DNA from: Sphingomonadaceae bacterium
Lineage (GTDB): Bacteria > Pseudomonadota > Alphaproteobacteria > Sphingomonadales > Sphingomonadaceae
Reading direction: 5' to 3'
Length of the DNA: 64,000 bases
Assembly: GCA_009926135.1 (NCBI GenBank)
Contig: RFPL01000003.1
Coordinates: 1-64,000 of the forward strand
In this document: positions 30,802-38,428 of the stretch, piece after piece
Numbering within the stretch: the stretch's first letter is position 1
Layout: every line of letters starts with the position of its first letter
The notes under the pieces: generated by a model
Seen by the model: the letters and a program-made list of their open reading frames with translations, nothing else
Told to the model about the DNA's origin: nothing
Databases searched by the model: none
Program-made: the position numbers and the translations under genes

Positions 30802-31947
30802 TCAGGCTCCTCGGAAATAGCGATGCGGAACGAAGGGGGTGGGAACGACCTCGGCGGCGAGGCGCTTGCCCCGGACCTCGATCTCAAGTTTGGTACCGGG
30901 CGCAGCCTGGGCGCTGGCGACATAGGCCATGGCGATAGGCTGCTCGCGGCTGGGCGAGAACCCACCCGAGGTCACGACGCCAATCTGCTCGCCGCCAAGG
31001 TGCACAGTCGCACCTTCACGCGCGGCCTGGCGGCCTTCCAGGACCAGTCCGACCCACTTGCGCGGGGTGCCATTGGCAATCTCGGCCAAGATGCGGTCAG
31101 CACCCGGGAAGCCGCCTTCGGTGCGGCGGCGCTTGTTGATGCCGAACAGTAAACCAGCCTCGATCGGGCTGGTATCGGGCGACAGGTCATGCCCGTAGAG
31201 CGGCAGTCCGGCTTCAAGCCGCAACGAATCGCGCGCACCAAGGCCAATCGGCTTCACTTCCGGCTGCCCGCAGATCAGATCGGCGACGTGGGCCGCATCC
31301 GCGCCGGGGATGGCGATCTCGAACCCGTCTTCGCCGGTATAGCCCGATCGGCTGATCCAGGCATCGACGCCGTCGATCTTGAATGCGCCGCCCTTCATGA
31401 AGGTGAGCGAGGACAGCGGCACGTCACCCGTGACAATCCGCTCCAGCGCGGCAGCCGCCTTGGGGCCCTGCAGGGCCAGCAGCGCGCTGTCGTCAAGGTG
31501 GTTGATCGTTACCTCGTCGGGCAGGCTTTCGCGCAGATGGCCGATGTCGTCCCACTTGGTTGCGCCGTTGACGACCAGGTAGAACCCGGTGTTCCAGCGC
31601 GTCACCATCAGATCATCGAGCACGCCGCCATGCTCGTCCAGCAGCAGCGAATAGCGCGGGCCGTTGGGCTTGAGCGTGGACAGATCGATCGGCAGCACGG
31701 CTTCGAGCGCGGCTTCAACACCCTCGCCCGAAATGAACAACTGGCCCATGTGGCTGACATCGAACAGCCCGGCGCTTTCCCGCGTCCAGAGGTGTTCCGC
31801 GATGATCCCTTCGTACTGAACCGGCATCCAGTAACCGGCGAACTCGACCATGCGGCCGCCCTTCGCGCGGTGCCAGGCATCGAGCGGCAGGTTGAGCACT
31901 TCCGGCTCAACAGCTTCATCATCATTGTTCGTATGAACGTCGCTCAC
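30802..31947 (-). CDS. gcvT: Glycine cleavage system T protein (aminomethyltransferase)
   Basis: Transfers the methylene group from GcvH to tetrahydrofolate and releases ammonia. 381 residues from the GTG at 31947. RAKGGRMVEFAGYWMPVQYEGIIAEHLWTRESAGLFDVSHMGQ and the folate-pocket RSGYTGEDGFEI are diagnostic. Any start further upstream would run into the riboswitch, so the GTG (with GGGG nearby) is preferred although the ribosome-binding site is poor. First gene of gcvT-gcvH-gcvPA-gcvPB-ABA4, under riboswitch control. Confidence 0.93.
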   Translation of the reverse strand: MSDVHTNNDDEAVEPEVLNLPLDAWHRAKGGRMVEFAGYWMPVQYEGIIAEHLWTRESAGLFDVSHMGQLFISGEGVEAALEAVLPIDLSTLKPNGPRYSLLLDEHGGVLDDLMVTRWNTGFYLVVNGATKWDDIGHLRESLPDEVTINHLDDSALLALQGPKAAAALERIVTGDVPLSSLTFMKGGAFKIDGVDAWISRSGYTGEDGFEIAIPGADAAHVADLICGQPEVKPIGLGARDSLRLEAGLPLYGHDLSPDTSPIEAGLLFGINKRRRTEGGFPGADRILAEIANGTPRKWVGLVLEGRQAAREGATVHLGGEQIGVVTSGGFSPSREQPIAMAYVASAQAAPGTKLEIEVRGKRLAAEVVPTPFVPHRYFRGA

Positions 31948-31967
31948 AGCAAGACCCCGCACAGAAT

Positions 31968-31983
31968 GCACCAAAATCGGTGC
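31968..31983 (-). promoter_or_regulatory. Small hairpin between glycine riboswitch and gcvT start
   Basis: GCACC and GGTGC pair around GATTTT, just after the second aptamer and 20 nt before the gcvT GTG. No poly-U tract follows. It may be part of the expression platform. Confidence 0.4.
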
Positions 31984-32200
31984 CCCCTCTGTCACGGAAA
32001 CCTGAGAGCTTTCCCCTGAACCAGGTTCAGGGTTACCCCTTCGGCGGCCCCGCCCCAAGCTGCCTTGGTACGGAACACTTTCCAGAGCATCGCTATCGAC
32101 CCACGCGGTCCCTGGTGCCTGAGAGATTCCGGGGCGGTTGCTCCTTCGGCGCCCGGCGATACGTCAACGTGACGAATCGCCGGAACTCTCCCGCGCGATC
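31984..32200 (-). ncRNA. Tandem (two-aptamer) glycine riboswitch upstream of gcvT
   Basis: Two consecutive aptamer signatures on the minus strand. Aptamer 1 (about 32096-32200) has GCGCGGGAGAG at its 5' end, GCCGAAGGAGCAA in the middle and ATCTCTCAGGCA at the 3' side. Aptamer 2 (about 31984-32090) has CTCTGGAAAG, GCCGCCGAAGGGGTAACC and AGCTCTCAGGTTTCC, closing with CAGAGG. The linker is short. In this class glycine binding turns on the glycine cleavage genes. It ends about 37 nt before the gcvT GTG, so control is probably at translation initiation. Confidence 0.93.
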
Positions 32201-32276
32201 AGCGATGGGGACGGCGATGGCGGCAGGCAGCCGGCGAGTCAATCCCGGGCCTTCTGTCCTCCCCCGGACCGGCGGC

Positions 32277-32954
32277 TCAGTCCGCCTTGCGCGCGGCGCG
32301 CAGGATCGCCTCGTGTTCGAAGACGAACCGGCCAAAGGCCTTTTCCTTGGTCAGCCCGACGATCGCCCGGGCCATCGTGTCCGCCTTGATCGAGCGGTAC
32401 CGGGTGTACTGCCCCTGCAATAGGAGGTCGGCGACTGGGCTGAGGATCCGGCCCGCCAGTTCGGCTGGGCGCAGTTCCTCGCGGGGGCCGCGCAGCAAGC
32501 CGGGACGCAGCACGTCGAGCCGGGGAATGCCAACGCGGCCCAGCGCCTGCTCTGTCTCACCTTTGACCTTGAGATAGAAGTTCTTCGCCATCGCATCGGC
32601 GCCAACGGAGGAAACCGCGATCATTTGCCGCATCCCGGCGTCCTTGGCTGCCTTGGCGCAGGCCAGCACGAGATGCTGATCAACGCTGCGGAAATCGGTT
32701 TCGCTCTTCCCCGCCTTTTTCCAGGTGGTGCCGAGCGCGCAGGCCAGGACGTCTGCGTTGCTGGCCGCGATGGCATCGGCCCAGTTTTCAGGGGGGGCGA
32801 CCAGCACTTCCATCCGTGCGCCGATTGGCAGCGGGATCTCCCGCCGCGCAATCGCAACCAGGCGGATGTCGCTGCGTCCCACAGCCAGCCGGATCAGACT
32901 CTGCCCGATCAGGCCCGAAGCGCCGACTAGGGCGATGCGGGTGACTTTAGACAT
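32277..32954 (-). CDS. NAD(P)H-binding Rossmann oxidoreductase (atypical SDR / YwnB-like)
   Basis: 225 residues from the ATG at 32954, with AAGGA 8 nt upstream. The N-terminal dinucleotide motif GASGLIGQSL is at about 10-19 (TRIALVGASGLIGQSLIRL); the SSVGAD and YLKVKGETEQALG segments match the NAD(P)-binding atypical short-chain dehydrogenase group, with lysine but no canonical YxxxK. Related proteins are annotated as NmrA-like or epimerases. The start overlaps the dgt stop by 8 nt, so it is co-transcribed with dgt and the racemase. Substrate unknown. Confidence 0.85.
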   Translation of the reverse strand: MSKVTRIALVGASGLIGQSLIRLAVGRSDIRLVAIARREIPLPIGARMEVLVAPPENWADAIAASNADVLACALGTTWKKAGKSETDFRSVDQHLVLACAKAAKDAGMRQMIAVSSVGADAMAKNFYLKVKGETEQALGRVGIPRLDVLRPGLLRGPREELRPAELAGRILSPVADLLLQGQYTRYRSIKADTMARAIVGLTKEKAFGRFVFEHEAILRAARKAD

Positions 32955-34104
32955 TGCGAAGTCCTTCGGGAGTGCGGCCATAGATCTCGGCGTGGGCGGC
33001 AATCGCGAAACGATCTGTCATCCCCGCGATATAATCGGCGATGTGGCGACTGCGATGCGGTTCATCGGCTGGCAGCCGGCTGACCCAGCCGGCTTCCATC
33101 AGCGCGGGATTCTGGGCAAAGGCGGCGTAGAGTTCCGCCGTGACCGCCCGCGCCCGCTCCGCAGTCTGGAGCTGCTGCGGGTGGTGATAGAGCCGGTCAT
33201 ACATGAAGCGCTTGAGCGTGCGCTCCTGCGCGGCGAGGTCTGCTGAGAAAGCACAGGTCGCCTGACCGGCGGCGCGGACATCGTCGGCGCTGCCCATCCC
33301 CGTGGCCCGCGCCGCAGTTTCGGCAATCACGTCATTCACCATCCACCCGATCTGGCTGCGGACCAGCTCGCGCAAACGGCGATCTTGCGGAGCGGCGGGA
33401 AACTTGCGCTCGATCGCACGCCATTGCTCGGCAACGAAATCCAGCGTCAGCAGCTCGTCCAGCTGGAGGAACCCGGCTCGCAAACCGTCGTCGATATCGT
33501 GGTTGTCATAGGCAATGTCGTCGGCAATCGCGGCTACCTGGGCCTCAAGCGAGGGCCAGGAGGTCAGCTCCAGCGGATAGGCGGCATCCAGTTCGGCCAG
33601 GGCCCAGTTGACCATGCCGACCGGCCCGTTGTGCTTAGCCAGGCCTTCCAGCACTTCCCATGAAAGGTTCAGCCCGTCATGCTCGCAATAGGGGCTTTCG
33701 ATCCGCATCAGCGTGCGCAGCGACTGGGCATTGTGATCGAACCCGCCGTGCCGCTCCAGCGCAGCATTCAGTGCATCCTCGCCGGCATGGCCAAAGGGTG
33801 GATGACCGATGTCATGAGCCAGGCACAGTGCCTCGGTCAGGTCTTCATCCAGCCCCAGCGCCCGGGCGATCACCCGGCCGATCTGGGCCACCTCAAGGCT
33901 GTGGGTCAACCGGACGCGGTAATGATCGCCGTCCGGCGCCACGAAGACCTGCGTCTTGTGGCGCAGGCGGCGGAAGGCGATCGAGTGGACGATCCGGTCA
34001 CGATCCCGCTGGAACTGGCTGCGCGGCCCGCGTGCCAGCGCTGCTTCCAGCGGAAACTCCCGTCCGCGCGATTGCGCGGGATCAGAGGCGTAGACGGCCC
34101 TCAC
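32947..34104 (-). CDS. dgt: Deoxyguanosinetriphosphate triphosphohydrolase-like protein
   Basis: HD-domain dNTPase, hydrolysing dNTPs to nucleosides and triphosphate. 385 residues from the GTG at 34104, which overlaps the racemase stop (GTGA). Metal-binding HD motifs are visible: FRRLRHKTQVF, RLTHSLEVAQIGR, AHDIGHPPFGHAGEDAL and later IADDIAYDNHD, matching the Dgt-like family. A longer start at 34155 would run into the racemase coding region. Confidence 0.93.
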   Translation of the reverse strand: MRAVYASDPAQSRGREFPLEAALARGPRSQFQRDRDRIVHSIAFRRLRHKTQVFVAPDGDHYRVRLTHSLEVAQIGRVIARALGLDEDLTEALCLAHDIGHPPFGHAGEDALNAALERHGGFDHNAQSLRTLMRIESPYCEHDGLNLSWEVLEGLAKHNGPVGMVNWALAELDAAYPLELTSWPSLEAQVAAIADDIAYDNHDIDDGLRAGFLQLDELLTLDFVAEQWRAIERKFPAAPQDRRLRELVRSQIGWMVNDVIAETAARATGMGSADDVRAAGQATCAFSADLAAQERTLKRFMYDRLYHHPQQLQTAERARAVTAELYAAFAQNPALMEAGWVSRLPADEPHRSRHIADYIAGMTDRFAIAAHAEIYGRTPEGLRNV

Positions 34105-34796
34105 GCTTCCGCCAGCATCCAGTCGACCGCTGCCTCGGCATGGATCCGCGTGCAATCGTAGATCGGCAGGACATTGGCATCGACATCAACGATCATTTCC
34201 AGCTCGGTGCAGCCGAGAACGACTGCCTCGGCCCCATCCTGCGCCAGATTGGTGATGATCGTCTTCAGCTCCCGCTCGGCCTGACGGCTTACCTTGCCCT
34301 TGAGCAGTTCGTCATAGATTACGCGGTCGAGGGTCTCGACGAAAGGCATCTCAGGGGGCAGCAGTTCGATATCGCGGGCGATCAGCTTTTGCCGATAGAA
34401 GCTATCCAGCATGACGTTGCGCGTGCCAAGCAGCGCCGCCTTTTTAACCTTGGACCGGGCCATCCGTTCGGCCACGCATTCTGCAATGTGAATGATCGGC
34501 ACATCGACCGCCTTCGCAACCTGGTCATAGACCTTGTGCATCGAATTGGCGCCGATCAGGATTGCGGTCGCCCCGGCCTTTTCCAGCCGCTTGGCCGCCG
34601 CGGCCAGGGTCTTGGCGGCACGGCTCCATTCGTCCTCGGTGGACAAGCGTGAAAGCTCGGCAAAATCGAGGCTTTCGATCACCATCACGGCGCTCGATCC
34701 CTGCCCCAGGCGAGCCTGAACGAGGCGGTTGATATGTTCGTAATAGGTACGGGTCGAGTACCAGCTCATCCCGCCGATCAGGCCGATCTTGCGCAA
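34101..34796 (-). CDS. Aspartate/glutamate racemase family protein lacking the first active-site thiol
   Basis: 231 residues of the RacX/YgeA type, starting with TTG at 34796 (GGAG 7 nt upstream). The fold signatures KIGLIGGMSWYST and VLGCTELEM are present, giving the second catalytic cysteine C196. The first catalytic position, normally cysteine (CNT) or the threonine 83 of the E. coli L-aspartate/glutamate racemase YgeA, reads IGANSMH, so residue 83 is alanine. Racemase activity is therefore doubtful; it may act as a one-base enzyme or lyase. Coupled to dgt. Confidence 0.85.
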   Translation of the reverse strand: MRKIGLIGGMSWYSTRTYYEHINRLVQARLGQGSSAVMVIESLDFAELSRLSTEDEWSRAAKTLAAAAKRLEKAGATAILIGANSMHKVYDQVAKAVDVPIIHIAECVAERMARSKVKKAALLGTRNVMLDSFYRQKLIARDIELLPPEMPFVETLDRVIYDELLKGKVSRQAERELKTIITNLAQDGAEAVVLGCTELEMIVDVDANVLPIYDCTRIHAEAAVDWMLAEA

Positions 34797-34877
34797 ACAA
34801 ATTCTCCGTAAAGAGCGTGGCTCCCTGTTGCCTGCGCCCTTAACGGAGGTGACCCGGCAGGTCCAGCGGCGCGCCGG

Positions 34878-35825
34878 TCAGCGCTGTGGGCTGAGGAACG
34901 CCCGCACTTCGGCGGCGCTGGCTTCCGCTGCCTCCTCATGCGGGATATGACCGATGCCCGGAAACGTCTTGACCCGCGCGTCCTTGATCCCTTGCGCAAA
35001 GAACTGCGCGTCGCTGACCGGGATCAGCTTGTCTTCCTCACCCCACAGGACCAGCGTTGGCACCGTGATCCGGGCGAGTTCCGCCGCCGTGAATGGCGTG
35101 CGAACCGCGCTGAAGCGTTTCAGCGTTGCGGCGCGGTTGCCGGGATAACGCAGCAGTTCCCAATAGCGGTCAACCGCCGCCTCGGTCACCACTGCCTGAT
35201 TGCTGACCGACTGCCGGAAGCTCCGTTCGACCAGACTGCGCGGAGTGATCGACTGGGCCACCACGTTGATCCCCGGCATGGCAGCCAGCGTGAAGCCGAT
35301 ATTGCCGCGGCCGCCCCCGGCCTTGCGGGGTGCGCCGGCGGCATCGACCAGGATCAATGCCGACAAGTGCTGCGGGTAATTGCTGGCATAGCGTGCGGCA
35401 AGGCCACCGCCCATCGAGTTGCCGGCCAGGGCAAAGCGGTCAATCCCCAGCCTGGACCGCAGCCGCTCAAGCACTGCGGCCATTTCCCGCTGGCTATAGT
35501 CACCACCCGGGTTTGGGCCGGTCAGCCCGTGACCGATCTGGTCATATCGGATCACCCGGAACTTGTCGGAAAGGATCCGGGTCCAGGCGTCCCAGGTATG
35601 AAGATCGGCATTGGAGCCGTGGAGCAGCACCAGCACCGGCGCATCGCGCGGACCTTCGTCACGCAAATGGACGGTAAGGCCGCCGCCAAGATCGACAAAT
35701 TGCGATGGCGCGCCGCCGTACTTGGCCTTCATCGCCGCCGGATCGGTATCGGGAGTGCGCAGCAGCAGAAATCCGCCCGCCAGCACAATCAGTATGACCA
35801 GCAGCCACTTGCCAAATCGCTTCAC
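34878..35825 (-). CDS. Membrane-anchored alpha/beta hydrolase
   Basis: 315 residues. A single N-terminal hydrophobic segment (LLVILIVLAGGFLLL, about 7-21) anchors a periplasm-facing alpha/beta hydrolase. Nucleophile elbow GNSMGG, the oxyanion region LLHGSNADLHTW, acid in LVLWGEEDKLIPV and histidine in GIGHIPHEEA complete the triad. It starts at the GTG at 35825, which overlaps the cytochrome gene stop (GTGA), so it is the third gene of the beta-helix/cytochrome operon. Family is close to haloalkane dehalogenase-like and epoxide-hydrolase-like proteins. Confidence 0.9.
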   Translation of the reverse strand: MKRFGKWLLVILIVLAGGFLLLRTPDTDPAAMKAKYGGAPSQFVDLGGGLTVHLRDEGPRDAPVLVLLHGSNADLHTWDAWTRILSDKFRVIRYDQIGHGLTGPNPGGDYSQREMAAVLERLRSRLGIDRFALAGNSMGGGLAARYASNYPQHLSALILVDAAGAPRKAGGGRGNIGFTLAAMPGINVVAQSITPRSLVERSFRQSVSNQAVVTEAAVDRYWELLRYPGNRAATLKRFSAVRTPFTAAELARITVPTLVLWGEEDKLIPVSDAQFFAQGIKDARVKTFPGIGHIPHEEAAEASAAEVRAFLSPQR

Positions 35826-36820
35826 CGCTTCATCTCCCCGATCCATTTCGTAACCGCTGCCATGCCATCGGGGTCGATGCTCGACCGGCCAACCTCGGGC
35901 ATTGAAATTCCGCCCTCAAGGCTGCCCATCCGGTAGAGCATGATCGACTTGTCCGGGTGTCCCGGCAGCACGTCGAACTCCAGCCCGCCCGACCCGCGGC
36001 CTGCCGCGACCGGGCGCTTGTTGATGCCCAAGGCAATGGGATCGGACTGCTCCCAGCGCAGGTCGAGGCCGGAGTTGGAGGCCGAACCGGCCGGATTGTG
36101 GCAATGGGCGCAATTGCTGTCGAGCCAGCCGCGCGCGACTGGGGCCGCCGCGAGTTTGGCCCGGTCCTCCCACAACGGCACGCGCGATGTCACCAGCGGC
36201 ACGGCATCGAGCTTTCCGGCCTTATGGAAGCTGGCCAGCCAGGCCGCAGACAGGTTGCGCGCCTTGGGGCCGATCGGCACCACCGCATCCTTCTGCTGGT
36301 GGCATTCCTTGCACTGGTTCTTGTTGGGAATGGCGTAGGAAATCGCCTGGCCCTGCGGCGTTTTCAGTTCGAGCCGCGCCCCGGCTAGCGCCAGCCGCGC
36401 CTCGGTCTGTTCGCGGTTCCATTGATAGGGCAGCGCCACCCAGCCCTCGGCGCGGTGCAGCAGCACGCGGGTCTCGATCAGCCGGCCTTCCAGCTTGAAG
36501 GTCTTGATCAGCGCCGCGCCGACCGGGAGGTCCAGTAGGCCATCGCCTTGGGCCTTGGCCTTGGTGCCAGCCGGCAGATAGACGAAGCGCAGCTTTTCGG
36601 CGCCATCGGACCACAGCGGGGTCTGTAAGCGATAGGGGGTGACACCCTTGGCCGGAACCTGGCGCGCACCATCGGCGAAAAAGCCGTAGTCGGATAGCCG
36701 AGCCGGGAAGTTCTCGGCGGTAACCGCGGAATCGCTGACCTGCACCTGCGCCTGCGGCGCCGTCTCGGCCGTAGCAACTGCCGCCCCGGCCAATAGCAAG
36801 GCAGCCAGCAGCAGTCTCAT
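35822..36820 (-). CDS. SO2930/HNE_0200-family diheme c-type cytochrome
   Basis: 332 residues, signal peptide to about residue 18 (ATAET). The region FPARLSDYGFFADGARQVPAKGVTPYRLQTPLWSDGAEKLRFVYLPAGTKA is characteristic of the SO2930/HNE_0200 family. Two heme c sites: CKECH and CAHCH (CxxCH), the second followed by NPAGSASNSGLDLRW. The Met ligands are plausible in the C-terminal LYRMGSLEGGISMPEVG. Periplasmic electron carrier or peroxidase-like enzyme. Its start overlaps the beta-helix gene stop. The pairing of this family with a beta-helix protein is known. Confidence 0.92.
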   Translation of the reverse strand: MRLLLAALLLAGAAVATAETAPQAQVQVSDSAVTAENFPARLSDYGFFADGARQVPAKGVTPYRLQTPLWSDGAEKLRFVYLPAGTKAKAQGDGLLDLPVGAALIKTFKLEGRLIETRVLLHRAEGWVALPYQWNREQTEARLALAGARLELKTPQGQAISYAIPNKNQCKECHQQKDAVVPIGPKARNLSAAWLASFHKAGKLDAVPLVTSRVPLWEDRAKLAAAPVARGWLDSNCAHCHNPAGSASNSGLDLRWEQSDPIALGINKRPVAAGRGSGGLEFDVLPGHPDKSIMLYRMGSLEGGISMPEVGRSSIDPDGMAAVTKWIGEMKR

Positions 36821-38061
36821 GGCCGGGCGCGGGCATCCAGCGCGGCGGGGGCGCCGGGCTGCGGCGGACCTGCGGATGCCTGACCCTGCGCGACGGTGAA
36901 CAGATCCGGTGCAGAGCCTTTGATAGCCATCAATGTCGGCTTGGCCGTCGCCGGATTGGCGCCCTGACTGGCCAACCCAAGGTTCAACGCCTTCAAAACC
37001 TCACCGTTCGGCGCCGGAAAGCGCGGAGCCTCGCCAAGGCCGTCCCAAACTAACGGCGGCAAGGCCCCACCGAAAGCCTGAGCTAGTTGCTTGCCGCCGG
37101 GTAATTGCGGATCATCCCCGCCGCCGAGGAACAGGTTGACGATAATGCGGACGTCGCGCGGATAGGGGTTATAGGACTTGTCGGTAAATGCCTTCGGATA
37201 GGCGACGACGATGATGTGGGCGGTGGGATTGTCGACCAAGGTATTGCCGGCGATCTCGATCCCTTCGTTGGCCATCACCATGACCCCGGTCCCGCGCGGC
37301 ACCCCGGCAACGATGTTGCCCTTGGGTGCAAAGTTCGGGGTATCGTTGCCGACCACCATGTTGCTTGCGATCAAGGTATTTCCCCCACCCATCACCGGCA
37401 GATTGGGCAGGTCGAATACCAGGATGCCACCCGTGTTGCGGGTCACGAAATTGTGAGCGACCAATGCATCGCGGCTGTTCTCGATCTCGATCCCGGCGAC
37501 TGACTGCTCGACGTAGTTATACCGGACCGTGATCGCCTTGCTCTGGCCCACATAGATCCCCGCATCCGACGCCCCCGAGACCTTGCAGCCATCTACCAGC
37601 ACACCGGTGCTCGACACCGGATATATTCCGTAAGCACCGTTGGTTTCCTTCGGCCCGCCGGTCCAGGTCACGCGGACGCGGTAATAAACGATGTTATCCG
37701 CGCCCTTGGACTTGATCCCGTCACCCTTGGTATTCTCTACCGCGAAGTCGCGCAGGGTAACCTCGTCCGAAGTGACCAGCAGCCCCTCGCCCGCGCCCTT
37801 CTGGCCGGAGAAGTCGAGCACGGTCGCCTCCATACCAGCGCCGCGCACCGTGACGCCTTTGATGTCGAGCGACAGGCCATCGGTGAGCACGAAGCGCCCT
37901 TCGCCAAGTTCGACCACGTCACCCGGTGCCGCAAGGATCAGCGCCTCTTGCAAGCGGCCCTGCGCGTTCTGTCCGGCCGGGACCGGGATCACCTTGGCAT
38001 AGGCAGGGGCAGCCAGGGCAAGTGCCGTGGCCGGAGCGATAAGCGTTGCAGGCATCCTCAT
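36817..38061 (-). CDS. Exported parallel beta-helix protein
   Basis: 414 residues with a signal peptide to about residue 22 (AAPAYAKV). The body is a right-handed beta-helix of PbH1-type repeats: KGVTVRGAGMEATVLDF, VTLRDFAVENTKGDGIKSK, GVLVDGCKVSGASDAGIYVGQ, ITVRYNYVEQSVAGIEIENS and further coils (about 65-300). This group (the one that co-occurs with the diheme cytochrome next door) may be a carbohydrate- or pectin-type lyase, but no catalytic residues can be assigned. The C-terminal tail is proline/alanine rich. First gene of the three-gene operon. Confidence 0.9.
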   Translation of the reverse strand: MRMPATLIAPATALALAAPAYAKVIPVPAGQNAQGRLQEALILAAPGDVVELGEGRFVLTDGLSLDIKGVTVRGAGMEATVLDFSGQKGAGEGLLVTSDEVTLRDFAVENTKGDGIKSKGADNIVYYRVRVTWTGGPKETNGAYGIYPVSSTGVLVDGCKVSGASDAGIYVGQSKAITVRYNYVEQSVAGIEIENSRDALVAHNFVTRNTGGILVFDLPNLPVMGGGNTLIASNMVVGNDTPNFAPKGNIVAGVPRGTGVMVMANEGIEIAGNTLVDNPTAHIIVVAYPKAFTDKSYNPYPRDVRIIVNLFLGGGDDPQLPGGKQLAQAFGGALPPLVWDGLGEAPRFPAPNGEVLKALNLGLASQGANPATAKPTLMAIKGSAPDLFTVAQGQASAGPPQPGAPAALDARARP

Positions 38062-38116
38062 GAGGACGGAGTGTTGGACTGACAGCGGTGTAAGTCAACC
38101 GCGCCGCAAACCAGGA

Positions 38117-38428
38117 TCAACGCTTCTCGCTGGCAAGGCCACTGGCGCAGAGCGCGGCAGAGGTGGCGGTAACCTTGATTGCCTCAGCATCGCCGACCCG
38201 GCGCACGGCCACGGCATAATCAGCAAGGCTGCGCTTCTCACCCTTCAACTGCTTCAGCTTCTGAAGTTGACCAAGCGTCAGCCGATCGGTCATCCGTTCA
38301 GCCATGCAGGCCGAATTCGCTTCGGACAGGCCAGCGTCGATCATTGCGCTTTTGACCTGACCATAGGCCAGCTTGCTGGGCGAACAGGCCGCAACCGCCA
38401 GCACGGCCAGGACAGCGGCCAGTCGCAT
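38117..38428 (-). CDS. Small lipoprotein, unknown, downstream of pntB
   Basis: 103 residues; MRLAAVLAVLAVAAC is a lipoprotein signal with lipobox VAAC, then a helical mature part (KLAYGQVKSAMIDAGLSEANSACMAERMTDRLTLGQLQKLKQL). It has two further cysteines in the mature part. Its ATG overlaps the pntB stop by 1 nt (TAATG), so it is the last gene of the pnt operon. No family recognised. Predicted outer- or inner-membrane lipoprotein. Confidence 0.75.
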   Translation of the reverse strand: MRLAAVLAVLAVAACSPSKLAYGQVKSAMIDAGLSEANSACMAERMTDRLTLGQLQKLKQLKGEKRSLADYAVAVRRVGDAEAIKVTATSAALCASGLASEKR

